Of a stretch of 35,230 nucleotides of DNA, positions 12,401-25,410 are shown in pieces. Under the pieces are notes generated by a model that searched no databases, was not told the origin of the DNA, and worked only from the letters and a program-made list of their open reading frames with translations. The stretch spans positions 1 through 35,230 of the forward strand of contig CAJNOQ010001152.1 in the NCBI GenBank assembly GCA_905250885.1, in the 5' to 3' direction. Each line of letters opens with the position of its first letter. Position 1 is the first letter of the stretch. Made by a program: the position numbers and the translations under genes. The DNA comes from Didymodactylos carnosus (Eukaryota; Rotifera; Eurotatoria; Philodinida; Philodinidae).

Positions 12401-15400
12401 CAACATCTCCACGAGAAGAAACACGGCAACACCGAATGATGATGGAAACGCACCTTGTGCTTGACGAATTTGAACACTTTCAACAAACCGATCGTCATCA
12501 TTATGAGCTTCTTCATCTTCGTCTCGTTGTTGATATAAAAGGGGTTCAAATGATGCCGATTGTAATATGGGTACATTAGTCATAGCAAAATTTTCTCTTG
12601 CCACACGTTTACTTGTCTCTTCTGCTAATAATGCTGTATGTAATAATTCTTGTTGATGTTTCTTTCGTGTTTTGCTTGCTGTAACGACCGCTCGCACTTC
12701 TTCTTGATTCAATGCTACTTGTTCAACTCGAGTTTTAGCATGTGGTAGCCATGGTGGATCAACTGCATGTAAATTTGAAATACCCAATGCTGGTGATGGT
12801 AAAACAAATTCGATACTTGGTGGTAAAATCTAAAAGAACAATAAATTATCGATAGATAATGAGATAATTATTAACCATGTATATACCTTCATCATTGAAT
12901 GAGCACCTTCTTCTAAACGAATCCAAAATTGATAACGAAAACGCCATAATGTTTGAAATTTTAATATAGCATTATATCGAGTAGTACCAGACACATTTTC
13001 CATTTCGTTATGAAACAATTTATCAACTAAATGACCGGCACGTGCTGCTGTCAGTATTACAATAGTAGCTGAAAACAAAGACATATGAATAATAACAATA
13101 AAGAACACTTTTCAAACATTATTTACCAGCACATGCTGCTAATTCTTCATCTTTATCTAGCAACAGTTCCCACGAGAAAGTTAACACTTGTGCATAATGT
13201 TCATCTTCCAGTAATACGGATGATTTGCATAAAATCATCAATGGTACTTGAAATAGCGTGCCAACCTAAAATAATATACTGTCATTTAACTGAAAACAAG
13301 ATATTTTGCTCGTTTTTTTCTATACTTGTTTTTCTAAATATGATGCAATTCCTGTAAAATGTGTATTAATTTGTTGTTCAAAACATGGATCAGCTGTTTC
13401 AAATACATTTTTAAATGTCATTTCAAAGTTTGTTTTAACTCCATGTGTATTATGACCCGATATTGTTGTTGTTGTTGCTGTATGATAGTCAATACCTTCT
13501 CCAAATAAACACGTTGATAACTATAAAATCAGAAATAATAATAGTAGACTCAAGATCAATAATTAATTCTATACTAATTACTCTTCGTTTTTTTATTTCA
13601 TTTCGCGTATTGTCTCGTTTTAATATATGTTCTTTTGAACGATGTGTTGCTGATGATGAACGTGAAAATGATGAAGTCATTGTTTGAACAGTAGATGATT
13701 GACGGTAAGTATTTAATAAAGCTTGTATTAAATTTTTACAACTTGCCGTCTGTTTTTCATAACAGTTTTTCGAACATTTCATGTGATCACAACCAAAATG
13801 AACATCATTTAATACACGAATAACAACCTAAAAAAAGAATATTTATGAATTGATTGTACATTTAGAAATAAAATAGTTACTTTGATCCATGGGAATGGTT
13901 TAGTATTTATCATATCATCAAAATTAGCATTATCAAATTCTTCATCAACATTATAAACATCGGATGGTTCTATTTGACTACCTATGCCACTTTGATGATC
14001 GGTTTCAGACGACATATTCGATGCATGACTACGACGTCGAAAACGATAAGATGGACGACGTATACCTTTAAATGATAAGAAAGAAAAAAAATATTCAAAG
14101 TATAACAGACTTAATTTAGCTTAGATTTACTTTTGCTATCTTTCATACGTAATGATGGTCGACGTAATTTAACACTACTTCGTCGAATTAATTTTGATTT
14201 TCCACCACCTTGTTTTGGAGCAATTGACACTGAACACGTAGAAGAATGACGTAGTTATAAGCGAATAAATTTCTTTTCATTTAGTTTAGTTTTACAATCG
14301 CTTATCCGTCACTAGAAATTCAAACAGACCTCATTTCTGGAAGAATCCTAAAAAGATATTATGACCAGTGTCTCTAGTAACTGATAGGCGATTGTAAAAC
14401 GCAACTAAATGAAAATTGTATCAAGTTTAGTTTCACATTTCGAATAAATAGTTGTAATAGATCGACAACTTACTTCTTCTATCATTCATAGAACTACTGG
14501 CATTTCCATCCACGATAACGACATCATCTTCTGGCATGTTTATTGCTGTATGATTACTTTCACTTGAATCATTTTCTTTACTAACAGCAAAACTTATGTG
14601 TCGTTCGCCAGTAGAAGAAACATTTGGTAGTGGACCGATGTTGATAATAGTTGCCGTTGTGGCACTTGGAACGGGCATGGTTGATGGAGCAGATGACATT
14701 TGTGGTGAAACTAGAAGCAAGAAGTTATTTAAAAATTGATCATAATATTTAATAGACATACGAGCAGGATGTTCTGATGATATGGATGGTGAACTTCGAT
14801 TTGAATCATGTGATGCAACACTGCCTATTCTCGTACGAGATGAACGTTTTTCATTCAAATTATAATTTTCTGTGTTCGTTCCACCGGTACTTGTTGTACC
14901 ACCAACAGGACGTTTTTGAGATAATGATGAGAGTTTTGGTAATGAATCATAGGATTCACGTAGAAAAGATGTAATTTCCAGTAAAAGTAAACATGCCATC
15001 ATACGTAATGAATATGAACATGAACGACCAGAACGATTAACAATGGCTAATCAAATAAAACAAATAAAAATTGATTAAAGAACTGAAGAAATAAAGAATA
15101 CGACACACACACAAACACACAACATGCAAAGCACAATACGACAAAATATACAAGTCAAATGACTTGAATAAATTTCATGACATAAGCACGATCAATAACA
15201 ACCATTGAATCACATGCTTATTCTACCTTCATTATAGTAGTCATCAGGTGTTTCATCGTAATTCCAAAAGCTTTGTAGATCATTTTGTTGTTGTTGATAA
15301 TAATTTGATAATATTTCATTATCACCCGTGTTTACCGAACGATTAACCGACCCATTATTTTCATTATCAAGAATACATTCTAATTGTGCTGATAGAGCCT

Positions 15401-18400
15401 TTAGCAAAAAAAGTGTACACTCATTTTTTTTTAATTTTCTTCTAGCGTATGGTTTGAGATTACGAATTTTTTTAGCAAATACTTATTTTAAAAAATAAGA
15501 GCATCTGGATATTAGTATTCATCTTATCTCAAGCAAACACCATCTATTGGAAAAATCTAAATACATTTTTCGTTTGTAATCGGGCGATACACGCCTAGTT
15601 GTCATCTAGTTTGAAAAGGGACTTTTAACTAGATGTGTCTGCATGTGTAACTAGCAATAGTTAAATCGATCGATTACGGGCGATAAATCGATAATTGCAA
15701 CTAGAAGAAATCTAGCAATCGCTCGATTACTAGATTTCCACTGTCGTTACTCAATAGTTGCAATCGAGTAAAAATCTAGTAATCTAGATGAATCGGACGA
15801 TACAAGATGTTATTTTGATGTTTTGGATTTCTCAATTTCACAGAATAGATTTTAAATATTAAATTTAGTCTTACTTCTCCCCAAACATAAAACATTCTTG
15901 CTGCTGCTGCTTGATATAATTTGTTCATTTTTGAATTCATATTTCCATTTCTAACCGGAAATGAATCATGTGGTCGAAATGTTGTTAAATTAATTTTCAT
16001 CCATTCTGGCCATTGACCAATCGAACAACGTCGAACAAAATAGGCACATTCAAGTAAATAAGATGCTTTAGCTATCACTGGTGCCTCCTAGTATGATAAA
16101 ATAAAATATAGAAGAAAATAACTTGTTATAATATTTTAATTTACTTACCAGTGTTAATAAACTATTTATAAATTGTGGATCGGGTACAGAACCAGGCGGA
16201 CAACTTTCCATCATAAAATTGAGACGTAACAATCCGAAACGTATCAATGTCAAATCAACATATAAAGTTTCTTCAGGATGTGTGTATAATGTACGTTCAT
16301 CACTGGATGATGCACGAGGTCGACCTAAAATATTATTTCTTTTTATATAAAATATTAACATTGAATATATTAATTTTTAATTAACCTTTAAATTTGATAC
16401 TTGAAGATGGTGCTATTCCAACTCCTCCAGCAAGAACACTATTTTCATCAGTCGATGGGTGTATCTGTGCACTACTGTTCGCACGTGTTTTAATTGAATC
16501 AATATTTTTATCAATATCAACATCATCAGATAAATCACGACTGAAACGAGACTAAAACAAAAAACAGAAGAAAATGTTTAAAACTATTGAATAAATTTTT
16601 TTTAGTTTTTCATTTACTTTTCCACCACTGGCCTCTTGTTTATTCAATATTGGATGTCGAACATTTGTTGATGATCTATTTGCTTGTTGTTGTTTTGTTA
16701 ATAATTCTGCTTCTTGTTTTATTTTTTTAGCTGAATCCAATAATGATGAAAATGCCACAAGTCGAAATATTCCACCATGATTTTCTTTTACACATGTTAA
16801 AAATGCTCGACATTCACTATACAAACCAACATTTTCTGAACTCATTAAATATTCTTTCATTACTACGAGACGTGTAACAAATGGTTTAAAAATAACACCC
16901 AATATAAAACCTTCAACACCTTTTGGACCATAACCCAAATGAGTATTACCAAAATTATTTGAATATGTTTGACGAGCATATAAATCATTTTTAATTGGAA
17001 CTAAACAATAAATACATATGAATTAAAATGTTTCATGGGAAAATAATGAAAAGAGAACGTTGAAAAGAATATTTCTTTATATTTTTGACGAACACAATGT
17101 TTTTCAAGTTAAACACATGAAAGACTAACGTGTAATAAGAAGTTAACCATCTATGTTAATATCCGTATGTACAAACAGCAAAATTAACTTTTGATTTTAT
17201 AGAACAACAATATAATATTTATTTACATAATACTGAACGTATCTGTCTAGGCCTAAACTGTTCTAATTTCGATAGATTGTGTATAATATAATAGTCATAA
17301 TCGATCATCATACCAAGTACTTGTTTACATACGTATATTTTCAAATTTATTTTGCATGAACATATCGATATTAACTTTCTTTTTTATTTTATTTGTTACG
17401 AACAAAATTGAGAAACACATTTTTCTTTAACATATTCGATCAATGAATTTGTATTTGGGAAATACAAAATACCATACTCTTCTTGTCATTTTTTTTCAAA
17501 ATGAAGTGTACATGTTACAGAAGAATGGATACAGTTAACTACATATTTACAGAGATTGTATAAAGTTTGTTTAGTACATTCTACTGTAATGCCTAGTTTT
17601 TCTATTCAATCTACAAGTATTAATCTATTATGAGTCTTTCATGTGTTCTCTATTCAATCTAAGAAATGTTCCCTTTTAAATTCTTATCAATGATATAAAT
17701 AATTCGATATTGCTTACTGTATGGTGCGTAGTGAGCAAGACCAACTGATGAATCGGAACAATAACCACATAAGGCATGAAAAATATCGAGTATATGAACA
17801 AGATCTCCATGTAATGTTAAATCGAGAAAATATCTACAAGAAGAAAACAAATAGGGATTATAATTGAATAATGAAAATTCTAATAACAAAATTTATTTTT
17901 ACTTTTCAAAACGTCGTTGATTCAATGTTCGTAATTTATTTAATGATAAACGAACTTTACCACGTAATTGATCTGATGTAAAATTTCTTGCACGTGGTTG
18001 ACAATGAGGACATCCAAGACGTTTAATTATGCTAAAACAAATAATAGATGAATTTCATAAAATTCATTTCTTGTATAATTTTAAAATGACATACCGTAAT
18101 GTAATATCAACACCCAATTGAAATTTATCATCTTCTTTTGCATCCATTGCTTTCATCCATTCTTCTGTTCGATCTCCTCCTCCTTTGTCTTGACCTGATT
18201 GTTGTTGTTGTTGATAATTTGTATCGTCACCACTATTTGTAGTCGTTGTTTTTGCTTTTCCAATTAAAAGTTCTCGTTTGTGTATATCATCATCGGATGA
18301 TGCAATTACAGCTAATCCCAGTAGAACATCTAATATATTCATAACTAATTCACATACTTTTAAATGATGTTCTTTACAAATGACTGCGTGTATTCCCGCT

Positions 18401-21400
18401 AATAGAACACCAAAATTAATTGTACCATCTCGATTAATATATGCACTTGAACCTTGTGCTTCTTCAATTTCTTCAAGAAATTTATAATTAATATCTGTAT
18501 CACTTACACTTAATTGTTTATCCATTTTGTGTTTATTATCATTTGTTACTGATGGAATTATTATTGGAAGTGTAATATTTGACACTGTTTGTAATGATAT
18601 TTCACTTTGATTATGAGTAGATTTAATTGTTGATGGACGCTCTTTTGAATCTACTATAGGTATAGATTTTACATATTTTTCATTTACTAATAATCGTCTT
18701 GAATGTTGTGGATGAATAGCACCGTCTTTTTCACTACGTTTGTCATGATCAAAATGTTCTGCACCTTCTTCATCAATATAACGAATTTTACTATAGAAAA
18801 AAAAAGAATATACATACATTATTAAAGATATGTACACATTGAAATTTGACAAAAAAGCAAAACAACGGTTATTAATAAATCAGGACATGCATTTCTTATA
18901 TTAATTTTTTTTTTCTCATTGGAATACATTTAAACAACACATTCCAAATAAATGTTTGTTTCTTCTCGTTCAACACTTTATATTTGATAAAGTTATTTGA
19001 AAGAGAAGACAGATAATAACATAGAAAATTAAAAAAACGAAAGTTGATTGTCATATCGTTACCCTTTTGTTAGTAGAAGTTGTTTTTGTCTTGAAAAAGA
19101 AATAATAAATGTAGACATAAAAATTTTAAAATAGACACTCTTAAAGTAATTCTGAAATCAATAACTCATATCATATGAGAAGATAAATATTGTTATATTT
19201 CTTTATTTTATTACCAAATGAAATACTATGCTTACCTTATTTTCTTATAAAAATTATCATATTTTTGATTATGTTTATATTTTCCAAAATTTTTGAATGG
19301 TACATTTAATAATGTTTGAGGATGTTTTGATGTTGACATTGTTGTATTTGGAATAGTTGTCATCATACATTGTTGTTCAACAATATCATTTGTGATTTGT
19401 TCATTAAAATATTGACTTTTCATATAATCATAATACTCTTGTTCATCTTTAATATTAATTTGTGGTATTGATAAACTTTTAATACGTAAAAGAGACAATG
19501 TTGTATCGGATAATAATTCATCACTTATATCGATAATACGTTTGTGTAAATATTCTAAACACCATAGATAACCATCTGTTAACCATGATGGACTAAATAG
19601 TGTACGTAATATACCAATATCAAAATAACTAGCTAATAATATCATATCTGATGAATAATGAGCTTTTTTCTTTGTAGTTGTTATCAATGATTCTTTTCTC
19701 ATCGATGATTTTTGTATATCATTCATTGGCTTTGATTTTTGAGTTGATAAAGATGGATTAGACGAAGTAGGAGGACCAGAAATAGTGAATGGAAGTTGTT
19801 GTTGTTGTGCTATACAACTTAAACAGAGAGTAGATGAATCTTTTTCATTCGTTATTGTGGTCAATGGTTGGTGACATTGAGCGCATACAAATGACGATCT
19901 TGTAATCGAGGAAGTGGATGTTGGAGATGGTAATGGCAATAGATTAAATTTATCAGTACCTAAAAACAAATAAATCGATCTTAATCCAAAATGATCATCA
20001 ATCGTAAAAACAAAGATACAATCCGGAGACTATTGATGTTCGATTGAATACAAAAATACACTTGTAAACAAATTTGTTTTGAAGATTGAATTACCTGGAC
20101 TTTGAGGTGATACTGTTGGCCTACTCGAATCTGATATTGAACAAATGGAACTCATATGAGCTAATGGTGCACGATAATAGGATGACTGTTGTTGAACATA
20201 ATTTAAATTATTAATTGAACTATTTGTTGTTGTTGTATCTGAATCTATCATACCCGATGATGCTGAATTTTTATTTGCTATTTGTTGCTGAAATATGGTT
20301 GCTACTGGTAATTGTTGATATAAACTTGTACTACTACCATCAGTACTTACGATCAATGGTGGTGGAAGAGGGGGAATAGTTGGATAGTTTGTTAAATCCA
20401 TTAGCGGTTTTTGTTGGGAATCACATTTAATGGTTAATGGAGTCATGGAAAATGAACGTGTAGACGGCATTCGATGTCCTTTTTCATAGTCACTATCGTT
20501 TTCATCCTCTTCTTGTTCTTCCTCAATAACATTTGTTGTCGGTATTGGTGTAGGTGATTCGACAAAAACAGATAAACGATTTTTTCCATTATTATTAATA
20601 AAACTTGTGGTATTATTTGAATGTCCCTTATCATAACTAATAAATGAATTGCGAGTATAATCTACATATTTCGTTGCAGGTTTAACGTATGCTTTAAACA
20701 TTCGAACATCTGGTTGACGATATTCAAGAAGTGGTTGCCATAGAAATTTCATACCATCAGATAAATCAGGATTTTGTAAGAATTCTTTTTCATTACATTG
20801 TATATAGGTGTGAACATAGGGTATAAATAAATAAATAAACAACTGAATTGTACTTAATGGTAATAAATAATTTTTATTATCGTCTTCAGAATGTTCAGGA
20901 GTTTTACATACATTGAATGCGTCTAATATCATCCAATGTAAAATATGTAAAAGACGAATTTCTGTTTTACCTAAACGATGGCTATTTTGATTGTTCAATA
21001 TAGATGGTGATGGTGTGGAAGATAAACGACATAATGGCGATGGTTGAGATTGAGATGGTGCACGAGGTATCATTGACATTTCAATTGATGAAGATGTAGG
21101 AGATGGTGGAGAAAATGGAATAGTCGACGGAGCAGATGTCATTTGAGTTGTTTGAATTTGAAGTGGTACTTGAAGTTGACTTAATGATGAAGGTGAAACA
21201 GATAAAGAGGAAGATAATAGTGATTTTTGTTGTTGTTGAGTATGAAGACTATGTTCAATAGATGCAGCACATGCATGCATTAGATGTGGAAATGCTGCTT
21301 TAATCAAGAGCCATCGTGGAATACTTGTGATGGCATCCGATAAACTTGGTGATAAACCATGAAGAATATTTTGAACTAATACACGTTCAAAACTCTAAAA

Positions 21401-21706
21401 TATATAACAATAACATTATAAAAAACATTGTTCAATAAACTCTTATCAGTTTCTAGTGTCAATTTTTTACTTACAATAGCCGATGCATCTGTTAAGTTAC
21501 CGAACTTCTGTTTAATAAATGGACTAAAAATAAACAAAATTTAAGAATAGTGAGTTAATAGAGTATTCATTAGTAGATACATACTTGCTTTGTCTCCATA
21601 AAAATGTTTGCACAGATATGGGTATAGCGTCATCATTATTAGACGATGACTTATCAGCATTTCGTTGATTAGTCAATGTACTATTAATCGTCTGACGTTT
21701 TGACAT
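6417..21706 (-). CDS. UNC80: Protein unc-80 homologue, NALCN sodium-leak channel complex subunit (complete, 38 exons)
   Basis: UNC80 is the large scaffold that links UNC79 to the NALCN leak channel and supports its localisation in neurons. Exons, 5' to 3': 21706-21585, 21523-21475, 21394-20095, 19959-19236, 18790-18095, 18031-17903, 17833-17718, 17000-16618, 16551-16386, 16324-16149, 16087-15875, 15398-15227, 15046-14762, 14710-14474, 14229-14131, 14065-13881, 13827-13582, 13520-13326, 13265-13127, 13068-12887, 12829-12367, 12309-12209, 12135-11532, 11476-10652, 10595-10292, 10238-10170, 10112-9773, 9706-9611, 9547-9398, 9333-8970, 8902-8715, 8658-8502, 8444-8298, 8103-7852, 7784-7689, 7637-7432, 7372-7302, 6780-6417. 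They total 10,611 nt (3,536 aa; vertebrate UNC80 is about 3,250) with phase kept at every junction. Diagnostic family blocks: PISVQTFLWRQ near the start, SFERVLVQN with HGLSPSLS, SSENVGLYSECRAF, GQWPEWMK, LLLEITSFLRES, LKDLKQILRKEQ, APDSIRSLQML, LLDAKCHTRLADIAH, TPIFVLLRP. The start MSKRQ fits the family N terminus. Low-complexity Ser/Gln/Asp linkers explain the extra length. Confidence 0.95.
6781..7301 (-). other. Last UNC80 intron, with a candidate 15-nt microexon and an internal direct repeat
   Basis: This 521-bp intron is long for the gene. It contains two copies of the 17-mer CATGCACATGCACCAAA (6898-6914 and 7165-7181). At 7218-7232 (minus strand) there is a possible 15-nt exon flanked by AG and GT that would add five residues (RKKKS) in frame. 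Nothing else is recognised. Confidence 0.6.
12173..12197. repeat. (AC)12 microsatellite inside a short UNC80 intron
   Basis: There are 25 nt of perfect AC dinucleotide in the 73-bp intron 12136-12208. In the transcript it reads (GU)12 and starts about 11 nt after the 5' splice site (GTAAGTAG). Confidence 0.9.
14274..14415. mobile_element. 142-bp MITE-like inverted-repeat element in an UNC80 intron
   Basis: The terminal arms of about 44 bp are near-perfect inverted copies. The left begins TTTTCATTTAGTT and continues GTTTTACAATCGC; the right is its reverse complement, ending AACTAAATGAAAA at 14415. The core is only about 55 bp and non-coding. It fills most of the 244-bp intron 14230-14473, making that intron about four times the usual length. 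Size, arm length and lack of coding capacity fit a MITE. I could not define a target-site duplication. Confidence 0.75.
15103..15121. repeat. Imperfect CA-rich tract in an UNC80 intron
   Basis: A short CA-dinucleotide-rich run lies inside the 180-bp intron 15047-15226. The rest of that intron shows nothing recognisable. Confidence 0.6.
15399..15874 (-). repeat. UNC80 intron dense in CTAG and CGAT words, likely repeat relic
   Basis: Between about 15575 and 15805 this 476-bp intron has many copies of CTAG (ACTAG, TCTAG) and CGAT (ATCGAT, CGATTAC), unlike the rest of the gene. A near-identical 13-mer (AATCGG-G/A-CGATAC) stands at 15578-15590 and 15791-15803, bracketing the dense block like a direct repeat. 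The left part of the intron is plain AT-rich sequence. Confidence 0.5.
17001..17717 (-). other. Longest UNC80 intron (717 bp)
   Basis: This AT-rich intron has canonical ends, GTAAGC at the donor and TTGTTTAG at the acceptor. I see no inverted repeat, exon candidate or RNA gene in it. Its length relative to the 50-70 bp norm could reflect an old insertion or regulatory content. Confidence 0.6.
18791..19235 (-). other. Long UNC80 intron (445 bp), nothing recognised
   Basis: This AT-rich intron lies between the exons ending at 19236 and starting at 18790. It has GTAAGC and a pyrimidine-rich CTATAG acceptor. No repeats or conserved words were noticed. Confidence 0.6.
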
Positions 21707-22254
21707 AAAAAAAAGATTTAATTATAAAATATAAAATTCACAATAGACTATTGATAAAGAATAAATAGTTTAAACTAACTATACTCTAATCTAAAATCAA
21801 AAAATTATAGAATATTTTTTCCTTCTTTTTCCTTCAAATTTATAGTTAAAATAATTTAAAATATGGAAACAAAATTTATATTTTTTTTTTCAGAAAACTT
21901 TTAGAAAATAAATAATTTATATGTTTATTGCTACGATTGATTCGACTAATAACAATTTGATGATAAGTTTATTCAAGAGTATTAAGACGTTTCATAAGTA
22001 TGTCAGCAAGATAATTTCAATTAGTATTCATTTTAGTATGAGAAGTTTATAATTCAATTTTATAGAGAATTATAAATAGAAGAGTAAAGTTTACATAACA
22101 TTAATAAACATGTGTTTCTCTGATAATAAAAATGGTAAAAATCTAATCCATTTTATTTTTTAGTTTCATAGAAACATAGTAGAAAAGAAAAAGCACAAAA
22201 AAGAGTTTATTTTTTATTTATTTATTTTTTTTGATGTAACAATATCTACAATGG
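21707..22254. promoter_or_regulatory. Intergenic region between CRNKL1 3' end and UNC80 start; presumed UNC80 promoter and 5' UTR
   Basis: This 548-bp, very AT-rich gap holds the CRNKL1 3' UTR (22206-22254) and everything upstream of the UNC80 start codon. On the minus strand a splice-acceptor-like TTTGATTTTAG ends at 21791, 84 nt before the ATG, possibly a 5' UTR intron or trans-splice site. I recognise no TATA box or other defined promoter element in such AT-rich DNA. Confidence 0.4.
22206..22226 (-). promoter_or_regulatory. Overlapping AATAAA polyadenylation signals of CRNKL1
   Basis: Four overlapping AATAAA hexamers read on the minus strand, 29-49 nt after the TAA stop of CRNKL1. This implies a very short 3' UTR. 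Confidence 0.65.
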
Positions 22255-24929
22255 TTAATCTTCATTCATTTCAACCTCTTCACTTGGCAATGGACTTTTA
22301 TCTGCTTCTTCTGTTGTCGACAATATTTGTGATTGTTGTTGTTGTACAATATTCGCATTTGTTTCTTTCCATTTTTGAGCCATAGCCAATAATTTCAAAT
22401 GTGGACGAGAAGCTTCATCATCAGGAAATACTAATTGTATAATTTCTTCATATGTATTTGTATCAATCTATAATGAGAATTTAAATATAATAGATAGTAT
22501 TTTGAAAGTAATAAAAAAATAAATAAAAAAAGTACATACTCCTTCATCTGAAATAATTTTTCGACGTTGTTTAATACGTTTTGGTAAATATTGTTCAACA
22601 TATGCCACATCTTCGGATGTACCTTTTTCTCGCTATAAACAAAAGAGAAAAAAAAAATATTTCATCTAATCAAGAGAAGGAAAATGTGACAATATTTTCA
22701 TACCTCAAATTCTCTCCATTTTTCAACAAGCATTAAACGTTCTTCTTTATCATTTGCTGTTCTTAATGTTTTATAAGCACGTTCAAATACATTTCGAGAA
22801 CGTTCTAATACATTTGGTTCATCAATTGATGATTCAAATTGAGCTAAACTTAACCATACCTAAAATCCAAAAGAAATTTTAGACCAAAAATAAAGGTCAT
22901 ATTATATTTGACTTACTTTAACATGTTGTGTTTTTTCTAATAATTTATTATATAATTTTCGTGCTCGATCATATTCTTGTTGTTCAATTTCAAAATCAAT
23001 ATAAGCTTTCCATAATAATTCGGGCATATCTAAACGTTGTTGTTCAATGGCTAATTCATAAATTGCACGTGAACGATCAATATCACCGAGAATACTTTCT
23101 AATTCAGCAAACTAAAAAATAATATTTTATTAAATATCATAAAATATTAGTAAAACTAAAAATATCATTTTACTTTTATCCATGTCGTACAATTATCTGG
23201 TCCAAATTCTAAAAATTTTTGATATAATATACGACATCGTTCAAATTCTCGTAATTGTATTTCAATATCAATATATCCTCGAAATAATTTATCTTTTGGA
23301 CATAAACCAATTGCTGTACCCTTTTTTTTTGAAAAGAAAGAAGAACAAAATAATAATATTCATTATATTCGTACACCATAGTCCATTTATACATACCAAT
23401 ATTTTTCTAACTGATTGTAATTGTTTTTGTCGAATTTCAAATTGTGCATAGTATAACCATATTTTAGCAAATGTAAACTTTTTATGTGGTAATAAATTTA
23501 AACATGCTTTATAAACTTCTCGTGTACGATCAAAATCATTTGCTTCTAATTCTTCAAATAGAGCATAATTAATCCATAGATAGATATAACGACGCCAATA
23601 ACGTTTTTCCTTAATAAAAAATAAAACAATATAAAAATGAGACATAACATTTAAATATTCTCTTTCTTTAGTAATTTAAACATACTTGCAATGGTGGTAC
23701 TTGAGAAATAGCTTTTTCATATGTATCACGTATCAAATTAAAATCACCTTCACTTTCTAATAAACGTAAATAATCAAACCATGTATCATAATCCATGGGA
23801 TTTTCTTTCAATTCCTATAAATAATGGAGAAGAAAATAAAAAATAGATCAAATAAAATAACAATAATATTTTAAACATACTTCATCGTATTGAAATTTTC
23901 GTTTACTAGTAATTACATCTTCGATTCCTGTTCTATCACCATATTTTTTTTCATGTATTGTATATGCTTTAAATATATCATCACACGATGTTTTGGGTAA
24001 ATTTTCTAAAGCATATTTATAAATCATTCGGCATCTTTCATGTTCTTTTTGATTTTCTTCAAATTTAGCAAATGCCAAATATAAATTTTCATTCATATGC
24101 TCAATTCCAAAAAATTCAATACTACGTTCATAAATTTTTCTTGCCGATTTGATATAACCATTTTGTTCTTCAAATCGTGCATATCTTATCCAATTTTTTG
24201 CTTCTGGATGTATCATAACAAATCGTTCATATAATAAACGAGCTCGTTCTAATTCATTATAACGTAATTCAAATTTAATATACGTATTCCATGCTTGCTC
24301 ATCTGGCTCCCATTCCATCCATCTTTCAAATATTTGTCGACATCCAGCAATATTTGATAATATTTCTTCCATATACGTATATTTATACCACAATTGATTT
24401 GCACGAGGTAATATGGCTATAGCCCGATCCCAAATATTTCGAGAATGATTGATTTGTTTATATCTCATTTCCATTTCAGCATATTTAAGCCAAATGGCAA
24501 TATTTCGATAATCAACATCCAGCGCACGTTCCCATATTGATCGCGCACGTTGAATTTCTTGTTGTGATTCTTCCCAATGAGCATATTTAACCCAATTAAC
24601 CATTTTCTGACGATTTTTTCGAATAGCATCTTCAAATTCTTTACGTTTTTTCATACGATATTCAGCCAATTCTTCAGGATCACTTATTTTCTGTTTTGGT
24701 GGTGGAGCAACATATTCTAATTGTTTTTCTTTTGCTTCACGTAAAAGTTGTTCAGCTGTTATTTGAATCGGTGCCGGCATTTTATTTTTAACCTTAAACA
24801 AGAGAACGAATTTCGTTGAAATGGATTTTTACAAATAGTTACAAAACGACAAAAAAAAAAACATTTACATACCGGCACGATTTTTGGGCCTTTTTGAGGC
24901 TTTTCATCTTCCATCATCATTTTATCCAT
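22255..24929 (-). CDS. CRNKL1: Crooked neck-like protein 1, HAT-repeat pre-mRNA splicing factor (complete, 9 exons)
   Basis: This is the homologue of Drosophila Crooked neck and yeast Clf1/Syf3, a scaffold of the spliceosomal Prp19-associated complex that acts in spliceosome assembly and activation in the nucleus. Exons: 24929-24873, 24792-23881, 23814-23686, 23609-23397, 23320-23174, 23111-22917, 22859-22704, 22632-22540, 22467-22255. They total 704 aa, close to the family core of about 700. The N terminus carries the family block [19 protein letters not shown]. It is followed from about residue 58 by tandem HAT repeats with W/Y/A helices ([54 protein letters not shown] and others). The tail has a basic KRIKQRRK stretch, then [11 protein letters not shown] and an acidic end. 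The first exon gives a short leader ([11 protein letters not shown]). Nothing is broken. It lies 548 bp from UNC80 in the same orientation. Confidence 0.97.
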
Positions 24930-25142
24930 TGTAGTAGATTGAAGATATAACAGATTAAAGATCTATATCGATATGAATTTGATATCTAAAAATAAAAACC
25001 CAAAACGTATACCAAAATGTATACAACTATCATGGAAGGAGAGTAGTTAGTTAGTTAGCTTATTGAAAAACAGTCATGAGTACACAGTAGCACAAGTTGA
25101 TACAAGCAATTCAAGTAAATACAGCTAATACAGAAATGACTT

Positions 25143-25262
25143 GAGCCGTATTGAATAAGGACTATGTCTATCGTTTCACTTTTTGGCAAATGTTAGCAAA
25201 TGTCTGTATAGACATTTGCCAAGAAGTAAAAGGATAGAGATATTCCGTATTTGATACGGCTC
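25143..25262. mobile_element. 120-bp hairpin MITE-like element
   Basis: Two arms of about 50 bp (25143-25192 and 25213-25262) form an imperfect inverted repeat. The outer ends GAGCCGTAT and ATACGGCTC match exactly, and the inner ends TTGGCAAATG and CATTTGCCAA match exactly. The loop is about 20 bp. There is no coding capacity. Such near-complete palindromes are typical of short MITEs or snapback elements. Target duplication is unclear. Confidence 0.7.
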
Positions 25263-25410
25263 TACTAAAAGATTAGTAACATATTCTGCCGCGCACCCAT
25301 ATAACATACTAAAAATAAAATAAAAAACAGAAAAAAAGACAAAGAAAACACAACTAAAAATTTGAAATGGCGTTAGCGTTCACATATAGAACGTTGAGAT
25401 GAGATAAATG

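Noticed and set aside
12163-12579. 138-codon open frame on the plus strand
   Set aside because: It runs antisense across UNC80 exons and through the CA microsatellite, and shows no domain. It is a shadow of the real coding strand.
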